A stretch of 64,000 nucleotides of DNA from Mesorhizobium japonicum MAFF 303099 (GCF_000009625.1 NC_002678.2:5178001-5242000); one strand, 5' to 3'. Positions 22,376-31,352 are shown, numbered from the stretch's first letter. Notes: generated by a model from the sequence alone, not told the origin. Numbers and translations: made by a program.

Positions 22376-22837
22376 ATGGCGACCGGAACAGTGAAGTGGT
22401 TCAACAGCACCAAAGGTTTTGGCTTAATCCAGCCCGATGACGGCGGTCAGGACGTTTTCGCCCATACTCCAGCTGTAGAACGGGCTGGACTTTCAAACCT
22501 CGTTGATGGGCAGAAGATCAAGTACGAGATCGAGCAGGACCGCCGTAGCGGCAAGTCCTCCGCAGGTAGTCTCAGCAAGGGTAGGCTGATTTTCTCGTCG
22601 GACCCGCAGAGCGCGAAGGATAAGTCAAGCCGAAGGTACCATCGTCATTCGCGGGGCGTATCGCGACGGACTCTCTTTTACGAGACGATCCTGATGCGTC
22701 ACGCAAACGGTGAATCACGAACGCTCTCGCCGCAAACCCCTTCCGCCCGGAAATCTGCCCCGGTTACGGCTCTCGGCGTATCCCAGAGTTGGGAGAAGCT
22801 TCTGCCAGACTACAACTGTAACCTCATATCGGTTTAG
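22376..22837 (+). pseudogene. CspA-like cold-shock protein gene with aberrant C-terminal extension
   Basis: The first ~68 codons are a near-complete cold-shock domain: MATGTVKWFNSTKGFGLI contains RNP1 in the form KGFGLI, and VFAH corresponds to RNP2. Family members stop at about 69 residues. Here the frame continues from GSLSKG for some 85 residues of unrelated sequence, probably through loss of the normal end by frameshift. The usual VFVHISAV is changed to VFAHTPAV. It could still bind nucleic acid, but it looks degenerate. Confidence 0.7.
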
Positions 22838-22895
22838 CAGGTCAAGCGTCGGTGGTACCCTGATTGGGTAACTTAACGACTTTGGAGGCCGAGCA

Positions 22896-23760
22896 ATGGA
22901 TCGCGATAACAAACGGGCACGCGCAGCTGCAAGTTCATCCCAAGACGTGGGGAATCGCAGTACCCTCCGTGACCTTCCATACGGACCATTGACCGATGTT
23001 GCAGAACGGCTGGTAAGCGCTAAACCCGCGCGATACAGCGCGAAATCTTGGGACCTTCAAAGAACTCGGGAGGCGAGAGCGCATAGCCGTTCGGGGCACT
23101 CGAACCGAGCCAGAAACTGACCTCGCGAAGTTTGAAACGCGGACCAATCAGCTTGGACGATCAGCCGTCGATCTGGGAGATAAATTGACTGCCGGGTTGG
23201 GACACACCTCGGATGAAGTAGCATTGGAGCAATTCAGAGCAGTCAGTAACGTGTCTCATTACCTTCGGCCAGAGACACAAGATAGTATTGTTAATCGCAT
23301 TGGCAACATGGATCCACCTTCGCAAGCTATCGGAGCGCTTTACGCTGCGCAAAACTTCAGCAAGTTTAACGCTGAAAATAAAGCTCGCATTTTTGATCAG
23401 GCCGCTGAATTGGCTACCGATCCGGATGGCCACGTCAGGTCGACAGCATCCAATGCTATGTACGCGATGTATCACCAGTTAGATCCAAATCAACAGGGCC
23501 AAGCTCACTCAATTCCCGGCATGCAAGACATCTTGCCGCAGATGCCTCCTCCGCGGCATGCAGCAGAGGAACGCAGTGCGGATCTGGACGCCCACATAGC
23601 AGGTATTGGGGCTGCAGTCCGTGATACAGTTGGCCCGCAAACCTCCCACGAACAGCTGCAGCGGGGTGGTCAAGTCGGCCGGGACATAAGCCACTCCTAC
23701 AATCACGCCCGAGAGGATCTAATGGAGGCTAGGAGAAGCAGAGATCGCACCGGCCGTTGA
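22896..23760 (+). pseudogene. Frameshifted gene, F-box-like N-terminus and HEAT-like repeats (possible effector relic)
   Basis: ATG 22896 follows GGAGG at good spacing. The first frame gives LRDLPYGPLTDVAERLV, an F-box-like pattern (L-P-x3-L-x2-V-x2-L). A +1 shift near 23015-23030 restores NPRDTARNLGTFKELGRR and continues without a stop to 23760. The second part includes helical repeats such as TDPDGHVRSTASNAMYAM, which look HEAT-like. Total length would be about 287 residues. F-box effectors are known in plant-associated bacteria, including VirF types in Mesorhizobium islands. I do not recognise the exact family. Confidence 0.45.
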
Positions 23761-24002
23761 GGTCTCGGCCATGGCAGTAACGCTTCCTCTCCCGAATTCC
23801 GTTCACGGCCTTGCTGTTTCCAATTCCCTGGCCGTCGACGTAGCTGCTTAGTGAAACTTTCAAAATCCACGTCTGCCGGGTGGCGCGATGCAAGCATCGC
23901 ACCACCCGCTGCGGCATCGATCTGTCGAGCGTCGGCATCGCGACCTCGGTTCGGTGTCTGAAGCAAGCGCAGCATCAGCACGGCTAATTCGGCCATGGAA
24001 CA

Positions 24003-24172
24003 ATGTCTTCTACAAAAACGACGTCCCCCAACATAGCCATTAGCATCGCGTGCTCACTCGCCTTGGGGTTCTGTGCGGCAAGTCTGTACGCAACCTTCCG
24101 CCACGGGGGTAGCGGCGAGGCTCTGATGGCGTTTGATGTCCGTGCCTTTTGGTTTGAGACGCCCTTCTATTT
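24003..24172 (+). pseudogene. 5' fragment of a small membrane protein
   Basis: MSSTKTTSPNIAISIACSLA begins a frame with one hydrophobic helix (ACSLALGFCAASLYA) and continues to FWFETPFYLG. At about 24172 the sequence changes into the antisense of a tyrosine recombinase, so the gene is cut at that junction. Family not recognised. Confidence 0.4.
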
Positions 24173-24894
24173 GGGTATTTGTTCAGCAGCGCCTGCACGC
24201 CGTCGGCGCTCAGCTTGCCGCCGTGCGTGTTCGGAAAGAGAGCCGTTGCGCCCCGCTTCCTGGGCTCGTTGAGCCAGCCCCGAAGGGCTTGCTGTGCAAC
24301 CTTGGTGAGCGGCGTACTTCGCTCGTTGCGGCCCTTGCCAACGCATCGCACGTGGGCACCGTGCCCCAGCATCACCGAGTCCCGGTCGAGATCGATGATC
24401 TCCGAGACCCGCAACCCCGTTTGCGCGGCCAGCAACAGCAGAGTGTGATCACGCCGTCCCAGCCATGTGCTGCGATCCGGACAGGCCAGGATCGCTTCAA
24501 TCTCGGGCCTGGTGAGAAACTGAAGCTGTCGCTTGTCGCATCGCTTGCTCGGGATCGCGAGCACGCGTTGAATCTGGGCGCTATGGGCCGGCTCCTCGAA
24601 CGACGCATATCTGAAGAAAGACCGAATGGCCGTGAGGCGGAGGTTCCGGGTCCTCACTGAGGCGGATCGCAGTGTCTCAAGGTCCTCCAGGAATGCACCG
24701 ATGAAAGGCGCGTCCAAATCCCGCAGTGTCAACTGCGACGGAGACCTGCCAAGGCGTGTCTGCGCGAATGCAAACAGGAGCCGGAAGGTGTCGCGATAGG
24801 AGGCGATGGTGTTGGAGCTTACGCCTCGATGTCGCATGAGCCGATCGGTGAACCACCGCTCGATCAGCACGGCCAGATCGTTCGAGGCACTCAT
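24170..24894 (-). pseudogene. Tyrosine recombinase (XerC/D-like), 3' truncated
   Basis: Starting at ATG 24894, MSASNDLAVLIERWFTDRL gives a SAM-like N-terminal domain, then the catalytic domain with the first active Arg in AQTGLRVSEIIDL. It runs to LSADGVQALLNKY and then breaks at about 24170. The H-x-x-R, the second His and the Tyr are all missing, so the protein cannot recombine DNA. Its start overlaps the stop of a second recombinase by four bases, as in recombinase-only IS elements with two or three such genes. Confidence 0.85.
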
Positions 24895-25070
24895 GAGCGA
24901 ACCTCCCACCGCTCATCCAGCAGTCGCGCGGCATGGGTCATTAGCTCCGGCGCGGCGGATAGATACCAGTAGGTGTCGCGAACATTGGCGTGGCCGAGAA
25001 AGGTCGAGAGGACCGGCAGTTCCCGCTCGACATCTTCGCCCGCACGCAGTTGCACTGGGCATGCCCTGTG
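24891..25070 (-). pseudogene. Second tyrosine recombinase, C-terminal remnant
   Basis: Reading down from about 25070, ELPVLSTFLGHANVRDTYWY contains the final His of the LGH motif and the nucleophilic Tyr. The frame ends at TGA 24891-24893, overlapping the next start. Everything before this piece is missing; the sequence joins the end of the DapA-like gene. The pair therefore lost its outer parts on both sides. Confidence 0.8.
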
Positions 25071-25075
25071 CTCGG

Positions 25076-25966
25076 CTATTCGAGCTTCTCCAATGCCTGC
25101 CTAATGTCATCTCCGGCGTCCTCCGGCAACGGCAAAATAGGGCGCGGTGGCTGGACGTGCGCCAGACCGAGGTAGTCGGCGATGACGAACATAACGCGGA
25201 AGCTGCCGTAGTGTTTGAACAAGGTCCAGAGCGGCCCGAAAGCGCGGTTCAACCGAGTGGACTCCACCGCGTCGCCGGACTGCGCTGCACGCGTCAGCGC
25301 AAGCGCCGGGACCGGCAGCAGACCTGCCGCAACGCTGTACCAGGTGTCACATCCGGCAAGCAGGGCATCCGCCGCGCCCCAATCGCCGCTGTATCCGATT
25401 GTGAACGTGTCAGGCGTCATCGACCGCAAACGTGCCAGTTCCCCCGCGTAATCGTCATTCGCCGCCAGAGGCATTTTCACCGCGACGATGTTGGACACCT
25501 CTGACAGCCGGGCGATCAATGCGTCGCTGAATGTGAAGCGCGTGGTGCTTGGATTGTTATATATGCACAAAGGCAATTCCCCCGCCTCGGCCACCGCGAC
25601 GAAGTGCTGGAAGACTTCGTCCTCGTTCAGGGGAACGTAGGACATCGGTGCCAGGAGCAGGCCGTCAGCGCCAGCGGATTTGGCATCGCGCGCCAGAGCC
25701 TGAGCTTCATTGGTACGCAATGCACCCACACCCACGACAAGAGGCGTTTTGCCGCCGATGCATTCCACGGCAGCCTGAACGGCACGCTTGCGTTCTTCCC
25801 TGGTGAGGTAAGCATAACCGCCCGTGCTCCCCAGAAGGCCGATGGAGTCCGCTCCGGCGCGTTGAATACGCTCGAGAAAACGAGCCAGACCCTCGGTGTC
25901 GACATGCCCTTCCGCATCGGTTGGCGTAAGGGGGAACGCCGACAGGCCGCGAAACAAAGTCATCAT
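25076..25966 (-). CDS. DapA/NAL-family lyase (dihydrodipicolinate-synthase-like)
   Basis: A 296-residue TIM-barrel aldolase. LLGSTGGYAYLTREER matches the family phosphate/pyruvate loop, YNNPSTT holds the conserved Tyr, and VAVKMP holds the Schiff-base Lys. It probably condenses or cleaves a pyruvate-containing compound; the substrate is unknown. It is the last gene of a three-gene minus-strand cluster, 15 bp after a LysE exporter. A decayed copy of its middle lies at 33926-34150. Confidence 0.85.
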   Translation of the reverse strand: MMTLFRGLSAFPLTPTDAEGHVDTEGLARFLERIQRAGADSIGLLGSTGGYAYLTREERKRAVQAAVECIGGKTPLVVGVGALRTNEAQALARDAKSAGADGLLLAPMSYVPLNEDEVFQHFVAVAEAGELPLCIYNNPSTTRFTFSDALIARLSEVSNIVAVKMPLAANDDYAGELARLRSMTPDTFTIGYSGDWGAADALLAGCDTWYSVAAGLLPVPALALTRAAQSGDAVESTRLNRAFGPLWTLFKHYGSFRVMFVIADYLGLAHVQPPRPILPLPEDAGDDIRQALEKLE

Positions 25967-25981
25967 CCATTCCTTTCGAAA

Positions 25982-26620
25982 CTACATACGGGAAAGCAGC
26001 ATACGCAGCCCGGCGAACGCGAAGAACATCGCCAACAGACTTTCGATCCAGCGGCGGCAGCGGCGATATAGAGCCACCATAGGCGGTGTGGAGAAGACAA
26101 TGGCGTAGCCGCAGAATATCGTGACACTTAGGATGGCGCAGCCACCCAATATCGCTGCGATGCTTTGCCACGATGAATTCGGACCGATCCCCAGCGTGAC
26201 GAGCGCGATCCATGCCAGCACGGATTTTGGGTTCGCCAAATGCATCAAGAGGCCCTTCCTATAGAGCTCACCCCGCGAAAGAGCGACTTGGTCGGTCGAT
26301 GCGCGCACCGCCAGCTTCTCGTTCGACGTAAGCGCCGACCGTCCCGCCCTGAAGGCGAGGAATAGCAGGTAAAGCCCCCCGAAAACCTGCAGAACGAGCA
26401 GTGCCTGGGCGTACCTGGCCAACAGGGCGGAGATGCCGGTGGAGGCCATAAAACCCCAAAAGATCGAGCCGCTGACGACGCCGGAGGCGAGCATGAGCGC
26501 AGCACCTCTGCCGCGCGCCATCGCAACCCCCATAATGCGCATGTTGCTCGGGCCGGGGCTCCCCGCGGCAATGACATATGCAGCAAAGACGATGAGCAAC
26601 TGATGGAGATCGACATTCAT
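25982..26620 (-). CDS. LysE/RhtB-family amino-acid exporter
   Basis: A 212-residue inner-membrane protein with about six hydrophobic helices and the family signature AAGSPGPSNMRIMGVAMARG near the N-terminus. LysE transporters export amino acids or related compounds. It sits between a B3/4-domain gene and a DapA-like lyase, so the cluster may handle one amino-acid-like substrate. Confidence 0.9.
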   Translation of the reverse strand: MNVDLHQLLIVFAAYVIAAGSPGPSNMRIMGVAMARGRGAALMLASGVVSGSIFWGFMASTGISALLARYAQALLVLQVFGGLYLLFLAFRAGRSALTSNEKLAVRASTDQVALSRGELYRKGLLMHLANPKSVLAWIALVTLGIGPNSSWQSIAAILGGCAILSVTIFCGYAIVFSTPPMVALYRRCRRWIESLLAMFFAFAGLRMLLSRM

Positions 26621-26704
26621 TCTCTCAGCCCTTGATAATCTCGATCGGATCGATCGCGCCGGATGCCCCGGGCGGCCATGGATCCACTCGCTCGACCGGA
26701 AACC

Positions 26705-27394
26705 TCATCCGGCGATGGCAATTTCTTGGCTCGCGATTTTGCAGCCAGGCATCAAGGCATTCAGCCCTCCGACCATGGCATCCGTCGCCTCTGCCAATGC
26801 ATCGTCCGGCATGGTCTCCAACGCCTCCAGTACGAACCACATCCGGCCTGTTAGGGTCTTCAGGCGGGTTCGAGTGCCCTGTCGCCAGTTCCAGCGTCGG
26901 CAGGTGACGCCAATGTCGTCGCGCCAGATGACCTCACCGGGCAAGGGAGGATCGTTGACCGCCTCTCCATTCACCATGGTGTCGAACGTCTCACTCCCGT
27001 CAGCGACCGTCAGGTGGGGTCTTCCGACATAGGCGTCAAAATTCTCTCCACCCACCGGGACTGCGTATTTCAGGCTGATGGCGTTGTAGAGATCGACGAT
27101 CGGGTTGATCGTCGAAAGAGTGCCGTCTTTCAGAACCCGCTTTCTGAGGGCCTGGGCTGAGCACGGCGTACGGTTAGGCTTCGCGCCAAAGACGGCGTAG
27201 GCGTCGGACCAACTCGCCAGATGAGCTTCTGCCCAAGCCGGGCCATCCGCCAACGCGCAATCGCAGGCTTCACCAAGCAATCGGGGATCGAAACGTCCTT
27301 CTTCAGCTGAAGTGGCATCGACGTAGACGCTCACGGCTCTAAATCCCGATGCAATACTCTTAATTCGAGCGTCGATGATGGGACCCTCAAACAT
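26705..27394 (-). CDS. B3/4-domain protein (COG3382-like)
   Basis: About 229 residues. Blocks such as NPIVDLYNAISLKYAVPVGG and GEVIWRDDIGVTCRRWNWRQ match stand-alone B3/4 domains related to the editing region of Phe-tRNA synthetase beta chains. Met at 27394 has GGAG eight bases upstream and is preferred to a longer start at 27475. Stand-alone members may bind or edit amino acids or mischarged tRNA; function here is unproven. It is probably the first gene of the cluster with LysE and the DapA-like lyase. Confidence 0.7.
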   Translation of the reverse strand: MFEGPIIDARIKSIASGFRAVSVYVDATSAEEGRFDPRLLGEACDCALADGPAWAEAHLASWSDAYAVFGAKPNRTPCSAQALRKRVLKDGTLSTINPIVDLYNAISLKYAVPVGGENFDAYVGRPHLTVADGSETFDTMVNGEAVNDPPLPGEVIWRDDIGVTCRRWNWRQGTRTRLKTLTGRMWFVLEALETMPDDALAEATDAMVGGLNALMPGCKIASQEIAIAG

Positions 27395-27488
27395 CCAGGC
27401 AACTCCATCAGTTCGAGCGCAAGCAATCCATGACCGGCGCGACCAGTCACGATCGCTTCCCTGACTGCAAGCCAATATTGCAGTTCAC

Positions 27489-27532
27489 TGGTCCAAACTA
27501 AACTGCCACTTTTGGAGATTTTAATTGGTCCA
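27489..27532. promoter_or_regulatory. Direct repeats TGGTCCA, likely MocR/GntR operator
   Basis: TGGTCCA occurs at 27489-27495 and again at 27526-27532, both on the plus strand and 37 bp apart. They lie between the B3/4-LysE-DapA cluster and the start of a divergent MocR-like relic. Direct-repeat operators between a MocR gene and its target are typical of this family. Confidence 0.45.
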
Positions 27533-27613
27533 GTATGAGGAGGGTTCTCGCAGCACGGGAGCGACGCGTCGAATTTATCAATCCCTGATCAAGCAGATCC
27601 AGGCCGGAGCGTA
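27525..27613 (+). pseudogene. 5' remnant of a MocR/GntR-type regulator
   Basis: The plus frame ...TRRIYQSLIKQIQAGAYG... matches the first helix of GntR-type winged-helix domains (I-Y-x-x-L-I-x-x-I-x-x-G). It stops at TGA after only about 25 codons. A TTG at 27525 could be the start. The rest, including the aminotransferase-like domain expected of MocR proteins, is gone. Loss of the regulator would leave the divergent operon without its local control. Confidence 0.45.
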
Positions 27614-27692
27614 CGGGTGTCGGTGACGCCACCCAGTTCTCCGCAAGCAAGCGGCCCACAAGTTCCCCATGATCCGGTCATGCTGTTGTGAA

Positions 27693-28724
27693 CCCTAGAG
27701 CAGGATGATTTTAGGTTGAACAAATCCGGCGTTTTCGAAGTAGTTGTTGCATTCGGTTGCGGTGAGGCCATCGAGGATTTCGCCGATCGCGCTGCAGACA
27801 GTATCGACGGTTCGGCGCGCCGCCTTTCTGAGCCAGTGCTTGAGCTTGGCAAAGCTTGCTCGATCGGGTTCAGATCGGGCGAATATTTCGGCAGGAGCAG
27901 GAGTCTGGCACCGACGCCGCGAATGGCGCGGCGCATTGCCTTGCCCTTGTGCGAGCCGAGATTGTCCATGATCACGATGTCACCGGGTTTAAGGGTCGGA
28001 ACCAGAACCTGCTCGACATAGAGCCGGAACCGCTCGCCGTTGATCGGTCCGTCGATCAGCCATGGCGCGTCCAGGCGATCATGGCGCAGTGCCGCCAGGA
28101 GTCATGGTCTGCCAGTGGCCGTGCGGGACCTCGGCATAGAGCCGCTCCCCGACCGGCGCCCAGCCGCGCAACGGCGCCGATGAACACCAGGCGTGAAGGA
28201 TCGATCGCTGCGCGATACTTCAACCATTGCTGACGCCGGCGCGCGATGTCGGGACGCCTCTGTTCGGCCGCGACCAGCGTCTTTTTTTATAACTAAGCTT
28301 CTCCTCGCGAACGAAGGCCCAGACCGAGCGATAGTCCACCTTCAGGCCGCGTTCGGCCAGTTCCGCGACCAGCCCACGCAAGGTGAAGGCCTCATTGCGG
28401 CAGCGCTCAACCAACCAGTCGCGGTGGGCGCCGCGGATCTTCTTGGGCTTGTGTCCACCGATCTGGCCGGGGCTGACGCTGCCTGTTTCTCGAAAGCGCC
28501 CCACCCATCTGATTACCGAGCTGATGCCGACATCATAACGCGCCGCTGCTTGCCGGCGCGAAAGCCCCTCCTGCTCAACCGAAGCGACAACCCGGTCCCG
28601 AAGATCGTTTGAATATGGCTTGCCCATCCATGCCGGCCTCCTTCTCCCAGCCAGCATCTTGAATCTGATTTGCAGACCCTTGGGAATCCCCTTCGATTCA
28701 ATCCAAATTCATCCCGCTCTAGGG
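27693..28724. mobile_element. IS630-family insertion sequence, ~1.03 kb, defective
   Basis: Left end CCCTAGAGCAGGATG and inverted right end CCCTAGAGCGGGATG form imperfect terminal repeats; the TA next to GAGC at both ends is the expected IS630 target duplication. One minus-strand transposase reading frame fills the element but carries several lesions. Confidence 0.85.
27695..28624 (-). pseudogene. IS630-family transposase, frameshifted
   Basis: MGKPYSNDLRDRVVASVEQE opens a helix-turn-helix domain. At an A7 run near 28287 a -1 shift is needed, which in some IS630 elements is programmed. Downstream DNA encodes the expected continuation, but the first catalytic Asp segment (D-E-T-W) is deleted near 28180. 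Further small deletions occur near 28105, and after NPIEQ near 27880. IMDNLGSHKG and LLPKYSPDLNPIEQ carry the second Asp and the Glu. The element cannot make an active enzyme by itself. Confidence 0.85.
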
Positions 28725-28817
28725 CATTATGGTCGATGCCAGCGCCACCAGGGTGCCGTCGTACTGTTCGAAACCCCCCGATTGTTACCGCGGTTTTGCT
28801 TGACGCGCGCGATGACC

Positions 28818-29570
28818 TTAGCTGAGGCCTAGGATGAAGCGCCGATTGGAGGGACGGATCGACCGCGCGTTAGATGCGTAAAGCGTCGTAAACCGCTTGA
28901 TGTCTGCGGTGTCGACCTCGACCGGTTCCATTGCAACCATCCACTCCACGTTTTCGGTGCAGGGCGGAGTCGTTAATGATCCCTCATAGGTCCAATAGCC
29001 GAGCGAGGCCGGCAAAAGCCCGTTGGGATCGAACTCGTCAACTGCCATCTCCTCGCCGGGCCGGGCCGGAAAGACCTTGGCGAGACCGGCAAAGCTGTTA
29101 TTTGTCGCGCCAGGCATAAGAAGGGCGCTCAGCACACCCAGAGTATCGCTCTTTGTGTCTTTATGGACAAAATGCGCTTCCATCGGGAAGCTCATGCCCG
29201 CCACGTGATGCTCGCTCGGCGCGTGGAAATGCAACTGTGCCAGTTGGTAGACGCGATCCCCGCGGGTCAAGGTGCTGCCTTCCGGCATGTTGATTTGAAT
29301 GGTGTGGCCGTTGTTCACCATCCTGCCGCCGCCCTTGAGCCAACTGATGTCGATGCGCGGTATATCCGCCTTTACTGTGCCGGCGATGTCGATGGGTGAC
29401 TGCTGCCTGCCCGCCGAACAGGCGAAATTTCTCGTGTCCAGATCGGCCCAATGCTCCGGCCCGACCGAGCCGCCATATCCCCAATGGGCGCTGGCCGCAC
29501 GCGCGGTCTGGGCGCAGATCGGGCACACGCCCAGCGCGATGAATGCTCTAATCAGGTTACGACGATGCAT
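28818..29570 (-). CDS. cah: Periplasmic alpha-type carbonic anhydrase
   Basis: A 250-residue protein with an N-terminal signal peptide (MHRRNLIRAFIALGVCPICA, cleavage probably after ARA). The zinc ligands appear as His-x-His in LHFHAPSEHH. QSPIDI and LTTPPCTE are standard alpha-CA landmarks. It hydrates CO2 in the periplasm. A related enzyme lies on the M. loti symbiosis island and is expressed in nodules. Met at 29570 follows GGAGCGAGG. The DNA directly upstream derives from an IS4 transposase, so its promoter may be rebuilt. Confidence 0.93.
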   Translation of the reverse strand: MHRRNLIRAFIALGVCPICAQTARAASAHWGYGGSVGPEHWADLDTRNFACSAGRQQSPIDIAGTVKADIPRIDISWLKGGGRMVNNGHTIQINMPEGSTLTRGDRVYQLAQLHFHAPSEHHVAGMSFPMEAHFVHKDTKSDTLGVLSALLMPGATNNSFAGLAKVFPARPGEEMAVDEFDPNGLLPASLGYWTYEGSLTTPPCTENVEWMVAMEPVEVDTADIKRFTTLYASNARSIRPSNRRFILGLS

Positions 29571-29579
29571 ATTGCCTCG

Positions 29580-29905
29580 CTCCTTGATGCGAACCTTATG
29601 TCCTTGCTTCCAATTGGTGCAGTCAAGGCACAGCCGCAAGGGCGGGCGTAGGTTGAGCCGCGCCACCAGCGTACACGCCAGCCAGTCCTCGTCGAACTGG
29701 TAAACTGGAAGAAGCGTCGCCGCCGGCGATCGTTGGAGGCTACGCTCGCCGGTCCGTGGAAATGGCTGGCGACGTGGCTCAGATTCACCGTGCCGCCGCT
29801 GATCAGGCCAACAACCAGCACAGCCGGCGTCGCCGGTCCGGCTGTTACTCGGCGGTATGTGGCGCGTAACGTTGAAGCGGGAGTGTCGGGCAGGCAGTGC
29901 ATTGC
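29580..29905 (-). pseudogene. IS4-family transposase fragment
   Basis: The minus strand encodes LVVGLISGGTVNLSHVASHF and then RRRRRFF. A frame change gives QFDEDWLACTLVARLNLRPP and LCLDCTNWKQGH, all typical of the N-terminal half of IS4-type transposases. The gene is frameshifted and cut just upstream of the carbonic anhydrase ribosome site. About 345 bp farther upstream (29906-30250) show no recognisable gene. Confidence 0.7.
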
Positions 29906-30250
29906 AAAGGATCCCCTCTTTGGCGAGACGAATTCCTCCATTCCAACTGATTCCCGACCTCTCCGCCACCCACTGTGTAGCCTGCCCGCCACGCTCCCAA
30001 GACCATAAAGGCATGGATAAAACTCGCGAATACGCCTTGGAAAGCAGGTCTCAAAGGGCAAGGGGACCTTCCATCTGGAAAATGCCAAGCAAAGCTCGCG
30101 TTCGGACGATCCATGCGGTTGCCAGGCTGGCTGCCTCCGGTCAGGCGAGATCCGGATCCTTCCGCGAGGATAGCTGTAAACGTCCACAGGCTGCATCGCT
30201 GTGCGCTTTGCCCTTCGATGGCGGGAACACAACCCGCACGGAGGCGACGA

Positions 30251-30898
30251 ATGATTCAGCTGATCACACCTGGCCTCTACAGCGAATTCGCAGGCGAGCT
30301 CAAAGAGATGCACGGGCTCAGATATCGGGTTTTCAAGGAGAGGCTCGATTGGGAAGTTCAGACCGGAGGCGAAATGGAAACAGACACCTTTGACGACTTG
30401 AAGCCTGTCTATCTGCTGCTCAAGGGATCCGATTGGCGAATTCGTGGCTGCGTGCGCCTCTTGCCAACCACTGGGCCGACCATGTTGCGCGACACATTCC
30501 CGGCGCTGCTGGGTGAAGCTGTGGCGCCCGCGAGTCCCGACATATGGGAAAGCAGCCGTTTCGCGCTCGATTTGCCCCCATCAACGCCCAAGGCGGCAGG
30601 CGGCCTTGCCCAAGCAACCTACGAGCTCTTCGCCGGCATGATCGAATTCGGCTTGGCCAACAATCTCACCCGGATCGTGACGGTGACCGATACGCGTATG
30701 GAACGGATCCTTCGCCTCGCAACGTGGCCATTGTCGCGCATCGGAAAGCCGCAGCCCGTCGGCAAAACGGAGGCGGTGGCCGGGTTTCTCGAGATCTCTC
30801 ACGCCAGCCTGTTGCGCATCCGCTGGAGGGGACGTCTGAATGGGCCGGTACTGTGGCGACCGATTCTCGGCCTGCCGCACGGCCCATGCGGTAGCTAA
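30251..30898 (+). CDS. LuxI-type acyl-homoserine-lactone synthase
   Basis: A 215-residue autoinducer synthase. Conserved features are LRYRVFKERLDWEV near the N-terminus, the following D-T-F-D-D, GCVRLLPTTGP, and WESSRFALDL. It makes N-acyl-homoserine lactones from S-adenosylmethionine and acyl-ACP. ATG 30251 follows GGAGGCGAC. No luxR-type gene is found within this window, so the receptor must be encoded elsewhere. The acyl chain cannot be predicted. Confidence 0.92.
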   Translation: MIQLITPGLYSEFAGELKEMHGLRYRVFKERLDWEVQTGGEMETDTFDDLKPVYLLLKGSDWRIRGCVRLLPTTGPTMLRDTFPALLGEAVAPASPDIWESSRFALDLPPSTPKAAGGLAQATYELFAGMIEFGLANNLTRIVTVTDTRMERILRLATWPLSRIGKPQPVGKTEAVAGFLEISHASLLRIRWRGRLNGPVLWRPILGLPHGPCGS

Positions 30899-31207
30899 GA
30901 CGTGGTGCGTGGCCCCAGGGATCGGAAGAGAGGGTTTGCTTCTCGTCGCCGAAAGGAGTCATTGCGTCCGGCCTGGAGAAGCAAACCGAGGAATGATGCA
31001 TGAAGCAGCGTCCGCACAATTGAACGGCGAGATCAAAGAGTGCGCTGGGGCTACCCATTCGCACTCGGCCCAAGTATTCCCCGTCTCCTCCGGCCGGCTT
31101 GCATGCTATTAACGCAGGTGAGGGCGCCGGCCATGATATGCGCAGCCCGTTGAAGGCGGAAGCGTACGCCCCGGTTCACATCACCCGCATTGGACTGAGA
31201 TTTAGTT
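30899..31207. other. Spacer before the nod box, no gene seen
   Basis: About 310 bp with only short non-conserved frames. It separates the autoinducer synthase gene from the nod box and provides no evident terminator. Confidence 0.4.
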
Positions 31208-31255
31208 CATCCATGGCGTGGATGATGGCTATCCCAACAATCAATTTTACCGAAC
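31208..31255 (+). promoter_or_regulatory. nod box (NodD-binding promoter element)
   Basis: The distal half CATCCATGGCGTGGATG matches the ATCCAY-N2-YRYRGATG part of the consensus. The proximal half ATCCCAACAATC followed by AATTTTACC matches the rest almost exactly, with the correct spacing. It lies about 98 bp before the glmS/nodM ATG on the same strand, so NodD plus host flavonoids should induce that gene. Confidence 0.93.
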
Positions 31256-31352
31256 TGACTGGATTCCATTAGAAGACTCTAACTGAGCGCATGCCGGGCG
31301 GCGTCCCTCGTCTGCGTCGGCTAAGGCTGCCGGGAAGACTTCGGAGAAGAAC

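Noticed and set aside
22820..22895. Possible tts box before the F-box-like gene
   Set aside because: GTCAAGCGTCGG only loosely resembles the TtsI consensus and spacing does not fit.
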